This document shows, piece by piece, positions 32,561-41,196 of a stretch of 64,000 nucleotides of DNA. Each line of letters begins with the position of its first letter. The stretch's first letter is position 1. The position numbers were made by a program, and so were the translations under genes. The notes under the pieces are model-generated. The model was not told the origin of the DNA and did no database searches. It saw only the letters and a program-made list of their open reading frames with translations. The stretch is from contig NZ_JAGGKL010000007.1 in the NCBI RefSeq assembly GCF_017873625.1, positions 62,001-126,000 on the forward strand. Reading direction: 5' to 3'. Source of the DNA: Methanobacterium petrolearium. GTDB taxonomy: Archaea > Methanobacteriota > Methanobacteria > Methanobacteriales > Methanobacteriaceae.

Positions 32561-35194
32561 TTATTTTTTTGAACTGATTATTCCACCTAAAACCATCAAC
32601 ACCGCCATTAATAATCCAGCAACAGGCATTCCTGTGTTTTGCATATTAATGGTTTTTCCATACACTGGTGTGGGTTCAGGTTTAGATTGGGGGGTGGCGG
32701 TTATAGTAGTAGATGCGGTAGTGTTATTGCGTACCGGGTCGTAGGTTAATGCTGTGACTCGAGCGGTGTTGGTTATTTTTCCAGATTGCAGTACCATTGA
32801 AGTTATGGTTAAGGTGGCGGTTTCACCATTGGACAGATAATCCATAGTCCAAGTACCAGTAACTGGGTCATATGATCCATAACTGGTATTAGATGACAGG
32901 TATTTCAGGCCTTTAGGTATGATGTCAGTTACTGTCACACCATATGAAGTGTCGGGTCCGTTGTTACGTACAATGATGGTGTAAATTACGGTATCTCCAA
33001 CGTAGGGTGTGGTATTATCCACAGTCTTGGTAATGTTCACATCAGCCACACTAGCCAGCTTCACAATAAAGGCATCACCAGCACCCTGGTAATTAGCCTG
33101 GTAAGCACCACTGGTAGTTGGGAAATTTTCAGAATAAGTGTATCCTGTGGCATAAATGTTACCTGCATCATCCAGGGTCACACTGTAGCCGAATTCATCA
33201 CTATCTCCTCCCAGGTAGGTGCTGTACTGTAGGTCACTGGATCCCTGACTGTATGATGACATTTTACTTATAAATGCATCACCCCATCCATGTAAACTGG
33301 TCTGGTAGGCTCCAGAGGTGGTTGGGAAGTCATCAGATCCTGTGTAACCCGTGATGTAGATGGTTTTTTCTTTATCTAGATCTATGCTCCATCCGTAGTC
33401 GTTACTGTTACCTCCGAGGTAGGTGCTGTATTTCAAGTCGTCTGTTCCCTGGCTGTCAGGTGTCAGTTTACTTATGAAAACATCGTAACTTCCAGCATTA
33501 CTGGTTTGGTAGGCATCAGATGTGGTTGGGAAATCATTTGAGGCTGTGTATCCGGTGATGTAGATAGTTCCATTGTTATCTATGGCAATACCTTGCCCAC
33601 CATCATCATCACTTCCCCCAAGGAATGTGCTGTATTTCAAGTCATCTGTTCCCTGGTTGTCAGGTGATAGTTTACTTATGAAAGCATCTCCATAGATTCC
33701 TGAATAACTGGTTTGGTAAGCTCCTGCTGTTGTTGGAAAAAGAGTCCCATATGATCCTGACCATGTGCATCCTGTAACATAGATGTTTTGCTCGTTATCT
33801 ACGGTTATACCGTATCCATAGTCATATCTACTCCCTCCGAGGTAGGTGCTGTACTTTAGGTCGTTAGTTCCTTGATTGTTCGGTGTTAATTTAACCACAA
33901 ATACATCTGAATCTCCTCCATTGGATGTTTGGTAAGCTCCAGTAGTTGTTGGAAAATCATCCGAGAATGTACATCCAGTTACATAAATGTTCCCAGCAGT
34001 ATCCACAGCTATACTATAACCATAATCATCAGCATACATGTAGGGATCGGATCCTCCAATATAAGTACTATATTTCAGGTCGTTAGTTCCTTGGTTGTTA
34101 GGGGTCAATTTAACAATGAAAGAGTCAGCTGCTCCTGCATTACTGGTTTGGAAGGCTCCAGTAGTTGTCGGAAAATCCTCTGACCATGTGTATCCTGTGA
34201 TATAAATGTTTCCTTCGTTATCTACTGCAATACTTGTGCCATAGTCGTAGTTGGTTCCTCCTAGGTAGGTACTGTATTGTAAGTTATATGTACCATGACT
34301 GTTGGGGGCTAATTTGGTTATGAAAGTATCATAAGTTCCAGCATTACTGGTTTGATAGGCACCAGTTGTGGTGGGGAAATTAGCTGAATCTGTGTATCCT
34401 GTGATGTAGATATTTCCATCATCATCGAGAGTTATGCTCTGCCCAGCATCATCTCTTGTTCCTCCCAAGTAACTACCGTACTGTAATATAGGGTCGATGG
34501 TTAGTTCTTTGCTTTTGTCATATTCTCCAACCTGGAAACTGTAAATATTCCCATCCAAGTTATAGTTTACGGATATAACATCATCTTCCTGGTAGGCGAG
34601 GGGTTTACTGAGTAGTACATCACCAATAGGTGTTTGCATCTTCAAATCACCTTCACTGGTTACCTGTAAATCACTTGTCCCCAGTATCAGTATTTTTATG
34701 TCTTCAGGATTGGCTCGAGCTTGTATCAGAAATATTTTTTCAACATTATCGCCATTGGCTCTTAGAATAACAGTTATCCCTGGGTATATTTCACCTAAAC
34801 TGATACTATTCCAGGTTGTAAGTGCGGTTTTCCACTGACTGGAATCATTACCCATGTAATAATCAACCTTAGCAGTTCCTGTTTCATGGCCTGTGGCATG
34901 GAATGTGATCACACTCCCATTTTCATGAATGAATTGCTCTTTAATTACCATGGTGGTGTTGTTTTCTCCCTTTACACTGTGTATGATACTATCATGAGTA
35001 ACGTAGACGGTTCCATAGAAAGTATCTACATAATATTCCACTTCACTGTTGGTCTGTCCTTCATTTTCCACAAAAGGAATAGTTGAATTACTGATTTCAA
35101 CACTGAGATTATCACCAGTATCTTGAGCTGAAACACAGTTCAATGAAAGAATCATCATCCCCATAAAAACCAACAACATTAAACATTTTTTCAT
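32561..35194 (-). CDS. SBBP-repeat surface protein with DUF11 domain and C-terminal anchor
   Basis: An 877-aa secreted protein. The start is ATG 35194, decided by AAGGAGGTGA; the signal peptide is CLMLLVFMGMMILSLNCVSA. After a 200-residue N-terminal domain come seven SBBP beta-propeller-like repeats of 65-75 aa, each with YSTYLGG, GNIYITGYT and FPTTTGAYQTS landmarks. A DUF11 Ig-like domain follows (VNITKTVDNTTPYVGD), then a Pro-rich linker and the anchor NMQNTGMPVAGLLMAVLMVLGG with a basic end. Seven repeats fit a closed seven-bladed propeller. It is probably a surface adhesin or carbohydrate binder. The anchor resembles those at 20.9 and 42.4 kb, suggesting one sorting route. Confidence 0.9.
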   Translation of the reverse strand: MKKCLMLLVFMGMMILSLNCVSAQDTGDNLSVEISNSTIPFVENEGQTNSEVEYYVDTFYGTVYVTHDSIIHSVKGENNTTMVIKEQFIHENGSVITFHATGHETGTAKVDYYMGNDSSQWKTALTTWNSISLGEIYPGITVILRANGDNVEKIFLIQARANPEDIKILILGTSDLQVTSEGDLKMQTPIGDVLLSKPLAYQEDDVISVNYNLDGNIYSFQVGEYDKSKELTIDPILQYGSYLGGTRDDAGQSITLDDDGNIYITGYTDSANFPTTTGAYQTSNAGTYDTFITKLAPNSHGTYNLQYSTYLGGTNYDYGTSIAVDNEGNIYITGYTWSEDFPTTTGAFQTSNAGAADSFIVKLTPNNQGTNDLKYSTYIGGSDPYMYADDYGYSIAVDTAGNIYVTGCTFSDDFPTTTGAYQTSNGGDSDVFVVKLTPNNQGTNDLKYSTYLGGSRYDYGYGITVDNEQNIYVTGCTWSGSYGTLFPTTAGAYQTSYSGIYGDAFISKLSPDNQGTDDLKYSTFLGGSDDDGGQGIAIDNNGTIYITGYTASNDFPTTSDAYQTSNAGSYDVFISKLTPDSQGTDDLKYSTYLGGNSNDYGWSIDLDKEKTIYITGYTGSDDFPTTSGAYQTSLHGWGDAFISKMSSYSQGSSDLQYSTYLGGDSDEFGYSVTLDDAGNIYATGYTYSENFPTTSGAYQANYQGAGDAFIVKLASVADVNITKTVDNTTPYVGDTVIYTIIVRNNGPDTSYGVTVTDIIPKGLKYLSSNTSYGSYDPVTGTWTMDYLSNGETATLTITSMVLQSGKITNTARVTALTYDPVRNNTTASTTITATPQSKPEPTPVYGKTINMQNTGMPVAGLLMAVLMVLGGIISSKK

Positions 35195-35474
35195 GATTCT
35201 TTTCACCTCCTTAAAATTTGTTAATGAATATTGCCTCAATATTGAATACTATTCATCCTATAAATATAACCTTGGTTAACTGGAAAATTTTTAGTTTCCA
35301 ATAATAATAATCAGATTAAAGCTCAAAAACACCATTATCTATGTTAGTTTAAAGTTGATTCTTATGAAGATAAGATATTAACTCTATTTTAAACCAGGTA
35401 ACGATGGGGGTGATAAAAAAAATAACAGCATTTCTTAAAATATTTATAAATAAAATATAAAATTTGTTTTAGTT

Positions 35475-35717
35475 TTAACCTTCAATACGGTCCAGGTCAA
35501 GATATCCGTAACTGTCAACCAGTTCTTTAAATTTATCAGTGGTTGTTACAGTTTCTAAAGCCCCTTCTATATCTTTGAGGATGTCAATATCTCGGAGTTT
35601 TTCTTCAATATCGGAGTAATCCTTTTTAAGAATAATGGTAACTGTGATTTTTTCATCTTCGAATTTACAAACCTTATTCCCATTGATATCTGTTGATAAT
35701 TGGATTTTCTCTTCCAT
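35475..35717 (-). CDS. small protein of unknown function
   Basis: An 80-aa acidic soluble protein with beta strands first (KVCKFEDEKITVTIIL) and a helical second half (EEKLRDIDILKDIEGALETV). No family is recognised. ATG 35717 is preceded by AGGTGA at four bases, so I prefer it to the ATG five codons upstream. It stands alone between the surface protein and RNase III genes, with 234 AT-rich gene-free bases on its downstream side. Confidence 0.6.
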   Translation of the reverse strand: MEEKIQLSTDINGNKVCKFEDEKITVTIILKKDYSDIEEKLRDIDILKDIEGALETVTTTDKFKELVDSYGYLDLDRIEG

Positions 35718-35857
35718 TTTTTCACCTGACATGTATTCTTTTTAAATGGTTTATATAACTCTAGTGAACCTATATCATATTATTATTTCATATAATTAAT
35801 CTGTATCGTGTTACTAGTATTTTGATAAAATTTTTATTCCTATAAAAATCAATGTTA

Positions 35858-36550
35858 TCAATGATTTGAAACTGTATCCAGGGCAATTTTAGAGGCATTT
35901 TGTTCTGCCTCTTTCTTACTGCCACCAGTGCCGGTTCCCCTCATTTTACCATCAATTACGCACGCCATTTCGAAGGTTTTATCGTGTGGGTCTCCTTCTT
36001 CATTAATCAGCCTATAAGTTATATTGAGGCTGTCTTTGTCACATAATTGTTTTAATCTGGATTTGTAATCATAAAAAAAGATATCTCCGTTATCAATGTG
36101 GGGGATGACGGTTTTTGAGAGAAATTCTTTAACAGTTTCCAGACCCTGGTCAAGGTATAAAGCTCCAATGAAAGATTCAAACACATCACTGGTAACTGAA
36201 TTAATTTCTCTTCTGGTAAATTCTAAACCATTACCCAACTTTATATGATGATGCAAACCTAATTCTATGGAATAAGTGTAAAGTGCCTGTTTGCACACAT
36301 AATTAGACCGCAGGCGAGTTAATTCACCTTCATTGAAATTGGAATCCTTTTTATACAGATATTCAGATACTACCAGATCCAGAACTGCATCTCCTAAAAA
36401 TTCCAGTCTTTCGTAACATTCAGTGAGTCCATGTTCATGAGCATAAGATTCATGAAGAAAGGCCACTTGGTATAGGTGAATGTTATTGGGTTTAATATTG
36501 AATTTTTCCAACAGTCTCATGTTAATCATATTAGTATATTGTTTACTCAT
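35858..36550 (-). CDS. rnc: ribonuclease III
   Basis: A 230-aa double-strand-specific RNase. The catalytic signature ERLEFLGDAVLDL is at residues 47-59, and the second acidic pair is in SDVFESFIGALYLD (Asp122, Glu125), all four metal ligands being present. A C-terminal dsRNA-binding domain runs from about 160 to 225, with GTGTGGSKKEAEQNASKIAL. RNase III is uncommon in archaea, which mostly process rRNA by the splicing-endonuclease route. Its presence here may reflect old transfer from bacteria, followed by inheritance in this lineage. No ribosome site is seen. Targets are unknown. Confidence 0.94.
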   Translation of the reverse strand: MSKQYTNMINMRLLEKFNIKPNNIHLYQVAFLHESYAHEHGLTECYERLEFLGDAVLDLVVSEYLYKKDSNFNEGELTRLRSNYVCKQALYTYSIELGLHHHIKLGNGLEFTRREINSVTSDVFESFIGALYLDQGLETVKEFLSKTVIPHIDNGDIFFYDYKSRLKQLCDKDSLNITYRLINEEGDPHDKTFEMACVIDGKMRGTGTGGSKKEAEQNASKIALDTVSNH

Positions 36551-36904
36551 TTTTAGTTGTTATTAATATGTATTTATGTGGGGTGTATAGAGCATTACTA
36601 CTCCTTGTTTATGGCAATGAAATTAGTGTATTAAAATTTTAATTTAAACAGAATTTTGATTTTACTGCTAAGAAAATTAGGTAAATTTGGTTTTGATCTA
36701 AAGAGATTATGTAAATAGTTTCGAAATTACTACAAAAGAATCAATCCATATACCCTAATTCGTTGACTTATGGCCATTTTTAATGGTTTTGTTTTAGTGA
36801 TATACAAAGAAAATATTAATAAAAAACTATATGAACTTTAATAAATTTACTTCGCTAAACCCTGATATAACGAAGTAGAGAATTTCATTGTCAGCACATC
36901 AAAA
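36551..36904. other. gene-free region between ppa and rnc
   Basis: About 350 AT-rich bases with no ORF of note on either strand. The rnc promoter should be just upstream of 36550 on the minus strand, and the ppa transcript probably ends at the hairpin 36905-36939. I see no repeats. Confidence 0.5.
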
Positions 36905-36939
36905 ATTAAAGAAAAATGCCCCCAAAAGATTGGGTGCAT
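36905..36939 (-). terminator. ppa terminator hairpin with T-tract
   Basis: On the minus strand ATGCACCCAA and TTGGGGGCAT (arms 36930-36939 and 36916-36925 in plus coordinates) form a 10-bp stem with one mismatch and a 4-base loop. It is followed by TTTTTC and then further T-runs. It lies 12 bases after the ppa stop codon, as expected for an intrinsic-type terminator. Confidence 0.65.
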
Positions 36940-36950
36940 ATGTAAATAAT

Positions 36951-37475
36951 TCATTTTATACTATTGTACAAGTCAATTGAATGTTTGATAGCTTCAAATG
37001 CTTTTTCAGCATTCTCCCATCCCAGTACTTTGGTTGGTTTTTCCTGCAATCGTTTGTATTCTGTGAAAAAGTGGGCAACTTCATCTAAAAATGCTTCCGG
37101 CACATCATAAATATTGTGAACATCTTTAAATGTAGGATCATTTACAGGCACGCCCAAAACCTTATCATCACTTTCATCTCCGTCAATCATCTTCATTAAA
37201 CCAATTACACGGGTTTCTATGATACATCCGGGGAATGTAGCTTCTCTCATAACCACCATGATATCCATAGGATCTCCATCATCCCATAAAGTTTTAGGAA
37301 TAATTCCGTACTCTGCAGGATAGTGCATGGGAGAGTACAAAACCCTATCCACTGCAAATGCTTCATTTTCTTTATCATATTCATATTTATTTCGAGTTCC
37401 TTTAGGAATCTCTACTACTGCATTAACTATTTGGGGAACATCTGGTCCAACTGGTATATCTTTCCATAAATTCAT
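36951..37475 (-). CDS. ppa: inorganic pyrophosphatase, family I
   Basis: A 174-aa soluble pyrophosphatase that hydrolyses PPi to phosphate and drives biosynthetic reactions, including acetate activation by the Acs in this window. The substrate-site motifs KYEYDKENE, YPAEYGIIPKTL and the Asp-rich DDGDPMDIMV (metal-binding aspartates) are present, and the length is normal. GAGAGGAT precedes the ATG. It lies 44 bases downstream of enolase on the same strand and may be cotranscribed with it. The terminator follows directly. Confidence 0.96.
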   Translation of the reverse strand: MNLWKDIPVGPDVPQIVNAVVEIPKGTRNKYEYDKENEAFAVDRVLYSPMHYPAEYGIIPKTLWDDGDPMDIMVVMREATFPGCIIETRVIGLMKMIDGDESDDKVLGVPVNDPTFKDVHNIYDVPEAFLDEVAHFFTEYKRLQEKPTKVLGWENAEKAFEAIKHSIDLYNSIK

Positions 37476-37519
37476 ACAAATCCTCTCTTAATCTTTTTTT
37501 TTCAGATAAGTTTACAGGG

Positions 37520-38758
37520 TTAAAATGTTGCCATTTTAGGATCAGTCATTTGTTCTTCAATTCTGATGAGTTCATTCAATTTTGCAATTCTTTCCCCACC
37601 AATGGCTCCGGTTTTGATGAGTGGGGCTCCAAAAGCAACAGCCAGATGGGCTATGGTTTCATCGGTGGTTTCACCAGAACGGTGTGATACTACTGGAATG
37701 TAATTGTTATTTTTAGCAAGTTGCACTGTTTGGTAGGTGTCACTTAATGTACCTATCTGGTTGGGTTTGATTATAATGGCATTGGCAGCTCCTCTTGCTA
37801 TTCCCTCAGAAAGTATGTTTGAATTGGTAACGAAAATATCATCACCACAGATAATACACTTATCGCCAACTTTCCTGGTTAATTCACTAAAACCTTCAAA
37901 ATCATCCTCTCGAAGTGGATCTTCAACAAAAAACATTTTATAAGTGTCAATGATCTCTTCTATGAATTCTATTTGTTCACCGGTATCTCGACTGACACCT
38001 TCACGCGAATAAACATATTTTGACCCATCCCATAATGCACTGGGTGCTAAATCCAGTGAGGGTCTAACATTGATCCCAGTTTCATCTGATATTTCTTCAC
38101 AGGCTCTGGATTGAATATTCAGTGCATCGTAATTGGAAAGGTTAGGTGCCCATCCTCCCTCATCACCTTTCCCACCAGTAAATCTGGTATCTTTCACCTT
38201 AATTAACTCCCCTATTCTTTTATGAACACTGGAATTGGCAAAAACTGCTTCGCTGATGTTTTGAGCACCCACTGGCACAACCAGAAACTCCTGTATGTCA
38301 GGTGCGTTTTTACCTGCGTGTGCCCCTCCATTAATCATATTCCCCAGGGGATAGGGAATTTCATTTTTCAACTTACCTCCCAAAAACAGGTATAATGGAA
38401 TATCATGGGATGAAGCTGCTGCTTTTGCCACAGCAAGAGAAATCGCCACAGTGACATTACCACCTAAAGAAGATAAGTTGTCAGTACCATCGATCTTTTT
38501 TAAAATATCATCAACCAGAACGATTTCCTCAGCATTTATTCCCACTAATTCTGGTTTAACCCGTTCTGGAAATGCGTTAATTAATTTATCAATTCCTGCT
38601 TCTGGAAATGCCACTACTTCCAATGCACCGGTACTGGCTCCACTGGGCGCTGCAACTCTTCCAAATCCAGATTCAGTTGTTATATCTATTTCCACAGTTG
38701 CGTTTCCCCTACTGTCTAAAATTTTTCTTATTTCAATGTTTTCAATAGCACTACTCAC
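37520..38758 (-). CDS. eno: enolase
   Basis: A 412-aa glycolytic/gluconeogenic enzyme interconverting 2-phosphoglycerate and phosphoenolpyruvate. Family landmarks are KILDSRGNATVEI near the N-terminus, GAHAGKNAPDIQEFLVVP with the loop His, the metal ligands in LDLAPSA and VEDPLREDDFE, the ICGDDIFVTN strand, and IIKPNQIGTL plus VSHRSGETTD at the active site. The start is GTG 38758, which has GAGGGGTG six bases upstream; an earlier in-frame GTG at 38767 overlaps that site. Followed closely by ppa. The upstream neighbour, a prenyltransferase-like gene, ends 26 bases before it. Confidence 0.97.
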   Translation of the reverse strand: MSSAIENIEIRKILDSRGNATVEIDITTESGFGRVAAPSGASTGALEVVAFPEAGIDKLINAFPERVKPELVGINAEEIVLVDDILKKIDGTDNLSSLGGNVTVAISLAVAKAAASSHDIPLYLFLGGKLKNEIPYPLGNMINGGAHAGKNAPDIQEFLVVPVGAQNISEAVFANSSVHKRIGELIKVKDTRFTGGKGDEGGWAPNLSNYDALNIQSRACEEISDETGINVRPSLDLAPSALWDGSKYVYSREGVSRDTGEQIEFIEEIIDTYKMFFVEDPLREDDFEGFSELTRKVGDKCIICGDDIFVTNSNILSEGIARGAANAIIIKPNQIGTLSDTYQTVQLAKNNNYIPVVSHRSGETTDETIAHLAVAFGAPLIKTGAIGGERIAKLNELIRIEEQMTDPKMATF

Positions 38759-38784
38759 ATAAAACACCCCTCTATATTGATTTT

Positions 38785-39636
38785 TTACACTGCAACATTT
38801 ATAGAAAAATTTGATAGCTGTTTGATAATTTTTAGAATATGTAAAGCTTTGAATGTGTATTCCAACTCGGATATTCCCATATATTTAGATCTCCTGAAAC
38901 CTCCATTGATATTTTGAAGACTCCAAATAAAATTTCCAGTTACACCTGGTTTGATAGGTTGATTATTTAATATTTCACAGATCTTCATGCCGGCATACGT
39001 TGGTTCTATATAAGGTGGATATACATCCGGTATAAATGTAAAACCACCTTCTTTAGTTAGACATTTACCTACAAATTCTCTAATTGAATTTTTCATCCTA
39101 ATCAATGATGGATCGATTAAATTCAATGATTCCAGAGCAAGATAGGTAGACACGATATCAGATCGACCCATTCCAAATCCCCCATCATCATTTTGATGGG
39201 GTAATATCCAGTCTACAACCTTACAAAAATTATCTAGCTGTAAAAGATATGATATGATGGTGTGAAAATATACAACTTCAAAATTTGCAAACTCAGTTTT
39301 AGAGTTTAGTTGTGTGATGTAAGATTCCGGAACTGTTATTTCTTCATTGAAAATATCCAAAATGTTCAGTCGATAAAACACTCCGGAAATACCATACATA
39401 CGGTCTTTTTGCAGTTTTTGAATCCAGTTAATTGTATTTTCCTTATTATAAGGTTCCTCATTGAACATTTGAAGAATTTTCAATCCATAATAGGTGTTTT
39501 TAGTGTCAGGAAGACCTCTGTATAGAGTAAATCCACCATCTTCATGTTCCCGGTCATGCACAAATTTTAAAACTTTGTTGGCATATTCAGAACAAGGTAT
39601 GAATAACAAATTTTCTTTAATAATTTTATCAGCCAA
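38785..39636 (-). CDS. prenyltransferase/squalene-cyclase-repeat protein (protein prenyltransferase beta-like fold)
   Basis: A 283-aa alpha/alpha-barrel protein of the prenyltransferase and squalene oxidase repeat group. Repeats include HEDGGFTLYRG, NDDGGFGMGR, KEGGFTFIPD and NINGGFRRSK, each followed by a helix of the form TYYGLKIL or TYLALESL. This is the core of protein prenyltransferase beta subunits and terpenoid cyclases. I do not see the Asp-Cys-His zinc triad of true protein prenyltransferases, so it may bind or cyclise an isoprenoid, or be a scaffold. The start is TTG 39636, with AAGGAGGA upstream. It lies 26 bases upstream of enolase, perhaps in the same transcript. Function unknown. 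Confidence 0.78.
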   Translation of the reverse strand: MADKIIKENLLFIPCSEYANKVLKFVHDREHEDGGFTLYRGLPDTKNTYYGLKILQMFNEEPYNKENTINWIQKLQKDRMYGISGVFYRLNILDIFNEEITVPESYITQLNSKTEFANFEVVYFHTIISYLLQLDNFCKVVDWILPHQNDDGGFGMGRSDIVSTYLALESLNLIDPSLIRMKNSIREFVGKCLTKEGGFTFIPDVYPPYIEPTYAGMKICEILNNQPIKPGVTGNFIWSLQNINGGFRRSKYMGISELEYTFKALHILKIIKQLSNFSINVAV

Positions 39637-39821
39637 TGTAGCTTCCTCCTTGAATTAACAGGAGTCATCAGCTTAAAAAAATAAGCGGTTAAAGGTGAAC
39701 TCCATCACCAGTATCTACTATGTTTGATGTACCATAAATAACTTAAGTTGGAAAATTTGGATATATGCTACATTTCTAATTTCAGGCAGTTATTCCCCTA
39801 TAGGTGAAAAAATAAGGGAGA

Positions 39822-40172
39822 TTAATTATGTTGAATTAACGCTATTCTGGCTCCGTTAGGATCTTCTATAAATGCAAGTAATCCTACGGTTATAGGGGTG
39901 GGGTCCATGGTGATTTTAGCCCCTTTGGCTTTAAGCTCCTTAATCGTGGTTTTTAAGTCTTCAACTTCCATTCCTATTGAAAACAGTCCAGGTTCATCCT
40001 GTGGATTTTGAATAATTTCCACCATAGTCTCTCCTTCACCCTTAAGTAATGTGATTTTCCCGGCACGGCCAAGATCGTACCTGCTATCTATTTCAAATCC
40101 CATAACTTCTGTGTAAAATTTTATGGACTCATCCATATCTTCAACTATTATGGTTGTGTATTTTATTTTCAT
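39822..40172 (-). CDS. VOC-superfamily (glyoxalase-like) protein
   Basis: A 116-aa single VOC module with two beta-alpha-beta-beta-beta units: KYTTIIVEDMDESIKFYTEVMGFE at the start (here with DMDESIKFY and MGFEID landmarks) and DLKTTIKELKAKGAK in the second half, ending AFIEDPNGARIALIQ. The metal-ligand positions are partly conserved (Glu in the last strand region is replaced). It may be a lyase, isomerase or a binding protein. GGTGAT lies six bases before the ATG. Substrate not inferable. Confidence 0.85.
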   Translation of the reverse strand: MKIKYTTIIVEDMDESIKFYTEVMGFEIDSRYDLGRAGKITLLKGEGETMVEIIQNPQDEPGLFSIGMEVEDLKTTIKELKAKGAKITMDPTPITVGLLAFIEDPNGARIALIQHN

Positions 40173-40282
40173 ATTCCAATCACCATTTCCTGGATTTTCA
40201 TCATCACTTCTTTATATGAAATGGAAAAATCCAATAAATATGTATGTAAATGTCAAAACTGTTCAACTATTTTTCCGGGTTT

Positions 40283-40669
40283 TTAACCGTTAGTTGAGAT
40301 AAAAATAAATGTAATAATAATTATCACCACAACAATTGCAATGATGATGAAAAAAGGGGTAAAATCTTTGACAACATCCATTTTACTGGGCATTATCTGG
40401 ATATTGTTCTCCTCCGCTAATCTGGTGATATATTCGTTGGCTTCCTTAGGGGAGGTTAAAGTCACCCTTTCATAGAGAGCTGTGGCGAATAATGGGCCAA
40501 AACCCTCCTCCTGAAGGTTTTCTATTAAAATTTCATCCAATCTACCAGGATCATCCTTCAGCTGAGTGTAATCGTACATGCAATTGGCACAGAAATATTT
40601 ACCCTGTCTTTCTATAAGCAGGCCTTTGTTCCTACACTGGGGACATTTAAGGTAAATAGTGGATTTCAT
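40283..40669 (-). CDS. zinc-ribbon protein with C-terminal membrane helix
   Basis: A 128-aa protein with an N-terminal zinc ribbon (CPQCRNK...CANC, CX2C-CX2C), a helical middle part, and one C-terminal transmembrane helix (FFIIIAIVVVIIIITFIFIS, about 105-125). The topology is a tail-anchored protein with the ribbon in the cytoplasm. No ribosome site is seen before the ATG. It has no recognised family. A predicted 26-aa membrane peptide is encoded just upstream on the same strand. Confidence 0.75.
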   Translation of the reverse strand: MKSTIYLKCPQCRNKGLLIERQGKYFCANCMYDYTQLKDDPGRLDEILIENLQEEGFGPLFATALYERVTLTSPKEANEYITRLAEENNIQIMPSKMDVVKDFTPFFIIIAIVVVIIIITFIFISTNG

Positions 40670-40916
40670 AGTATAATTATGAATTTTTCAGTGGATAAAT
40701 ATTAGGTCAGTCATATAAATTTTATATTTCAAAATCAGGTTTCCAAAAAAAATCTCAGATATTAGTGTTTTTTGATCAAGTGGGGTATATGTGTTACACT
40801 GTTTAGTGCATAGATTAAGGTTTTTTGATTCTGTTCATTAATTTTAAAAAAATCTTCAATTATTTTTCCAGCTAAATAATTACGGGTCTACCAGAATCCA
40901 GAGTATAACAATGGAT

Positions 40917-40997
40917 CTAAAAACTGCACAGTACTATTCCGGTTATCAAAGCTATTGCAAACACTACCACTAATATTATGGTTTCTTTATTGTCCAT
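40917..40997 (-). CDS. 26-aa single-helix membrane peptide
   Basis: A short ORF, MDNKETIILVVVFAIALITG followed by six residues ending CSF, starting at ATG 40997 and ending TAG at 40917-40919. GAGGA lies about seven bases before the ATG on the minus strand, good spacing for a ribosome site. The sequence is a charged six-residue head and one hydrophobic helix with a terminal Cys. It lies in the 527-base gap 40670-41196, which otherwise holds no gene. It resembles small membrane proteins that regulate transporters; MgtE-type transport is encoded just upstream. Expression is unproven. Confidence 0.5.
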   Translation of the reverse strand: MDNKETIILVVVFAIALITGIVLCSF

Positions 40998-41196
40998 TAA
41001 TTGTCCTCAATTTTAACAGTTGATCTGTATCATTTTTAGCATTAAACTCATTAAATGTCCCACTATTTTTATTGTCATTATCAAAAAATTTATAGGGCAT
41101 CAAATGTTTAGGTCAAACTAAAATATTGTTTTACATGTACAATATATTTATCCATTTTTGGGGATGTTCCATGTTCAAAGTTTCATCTGACTGATT

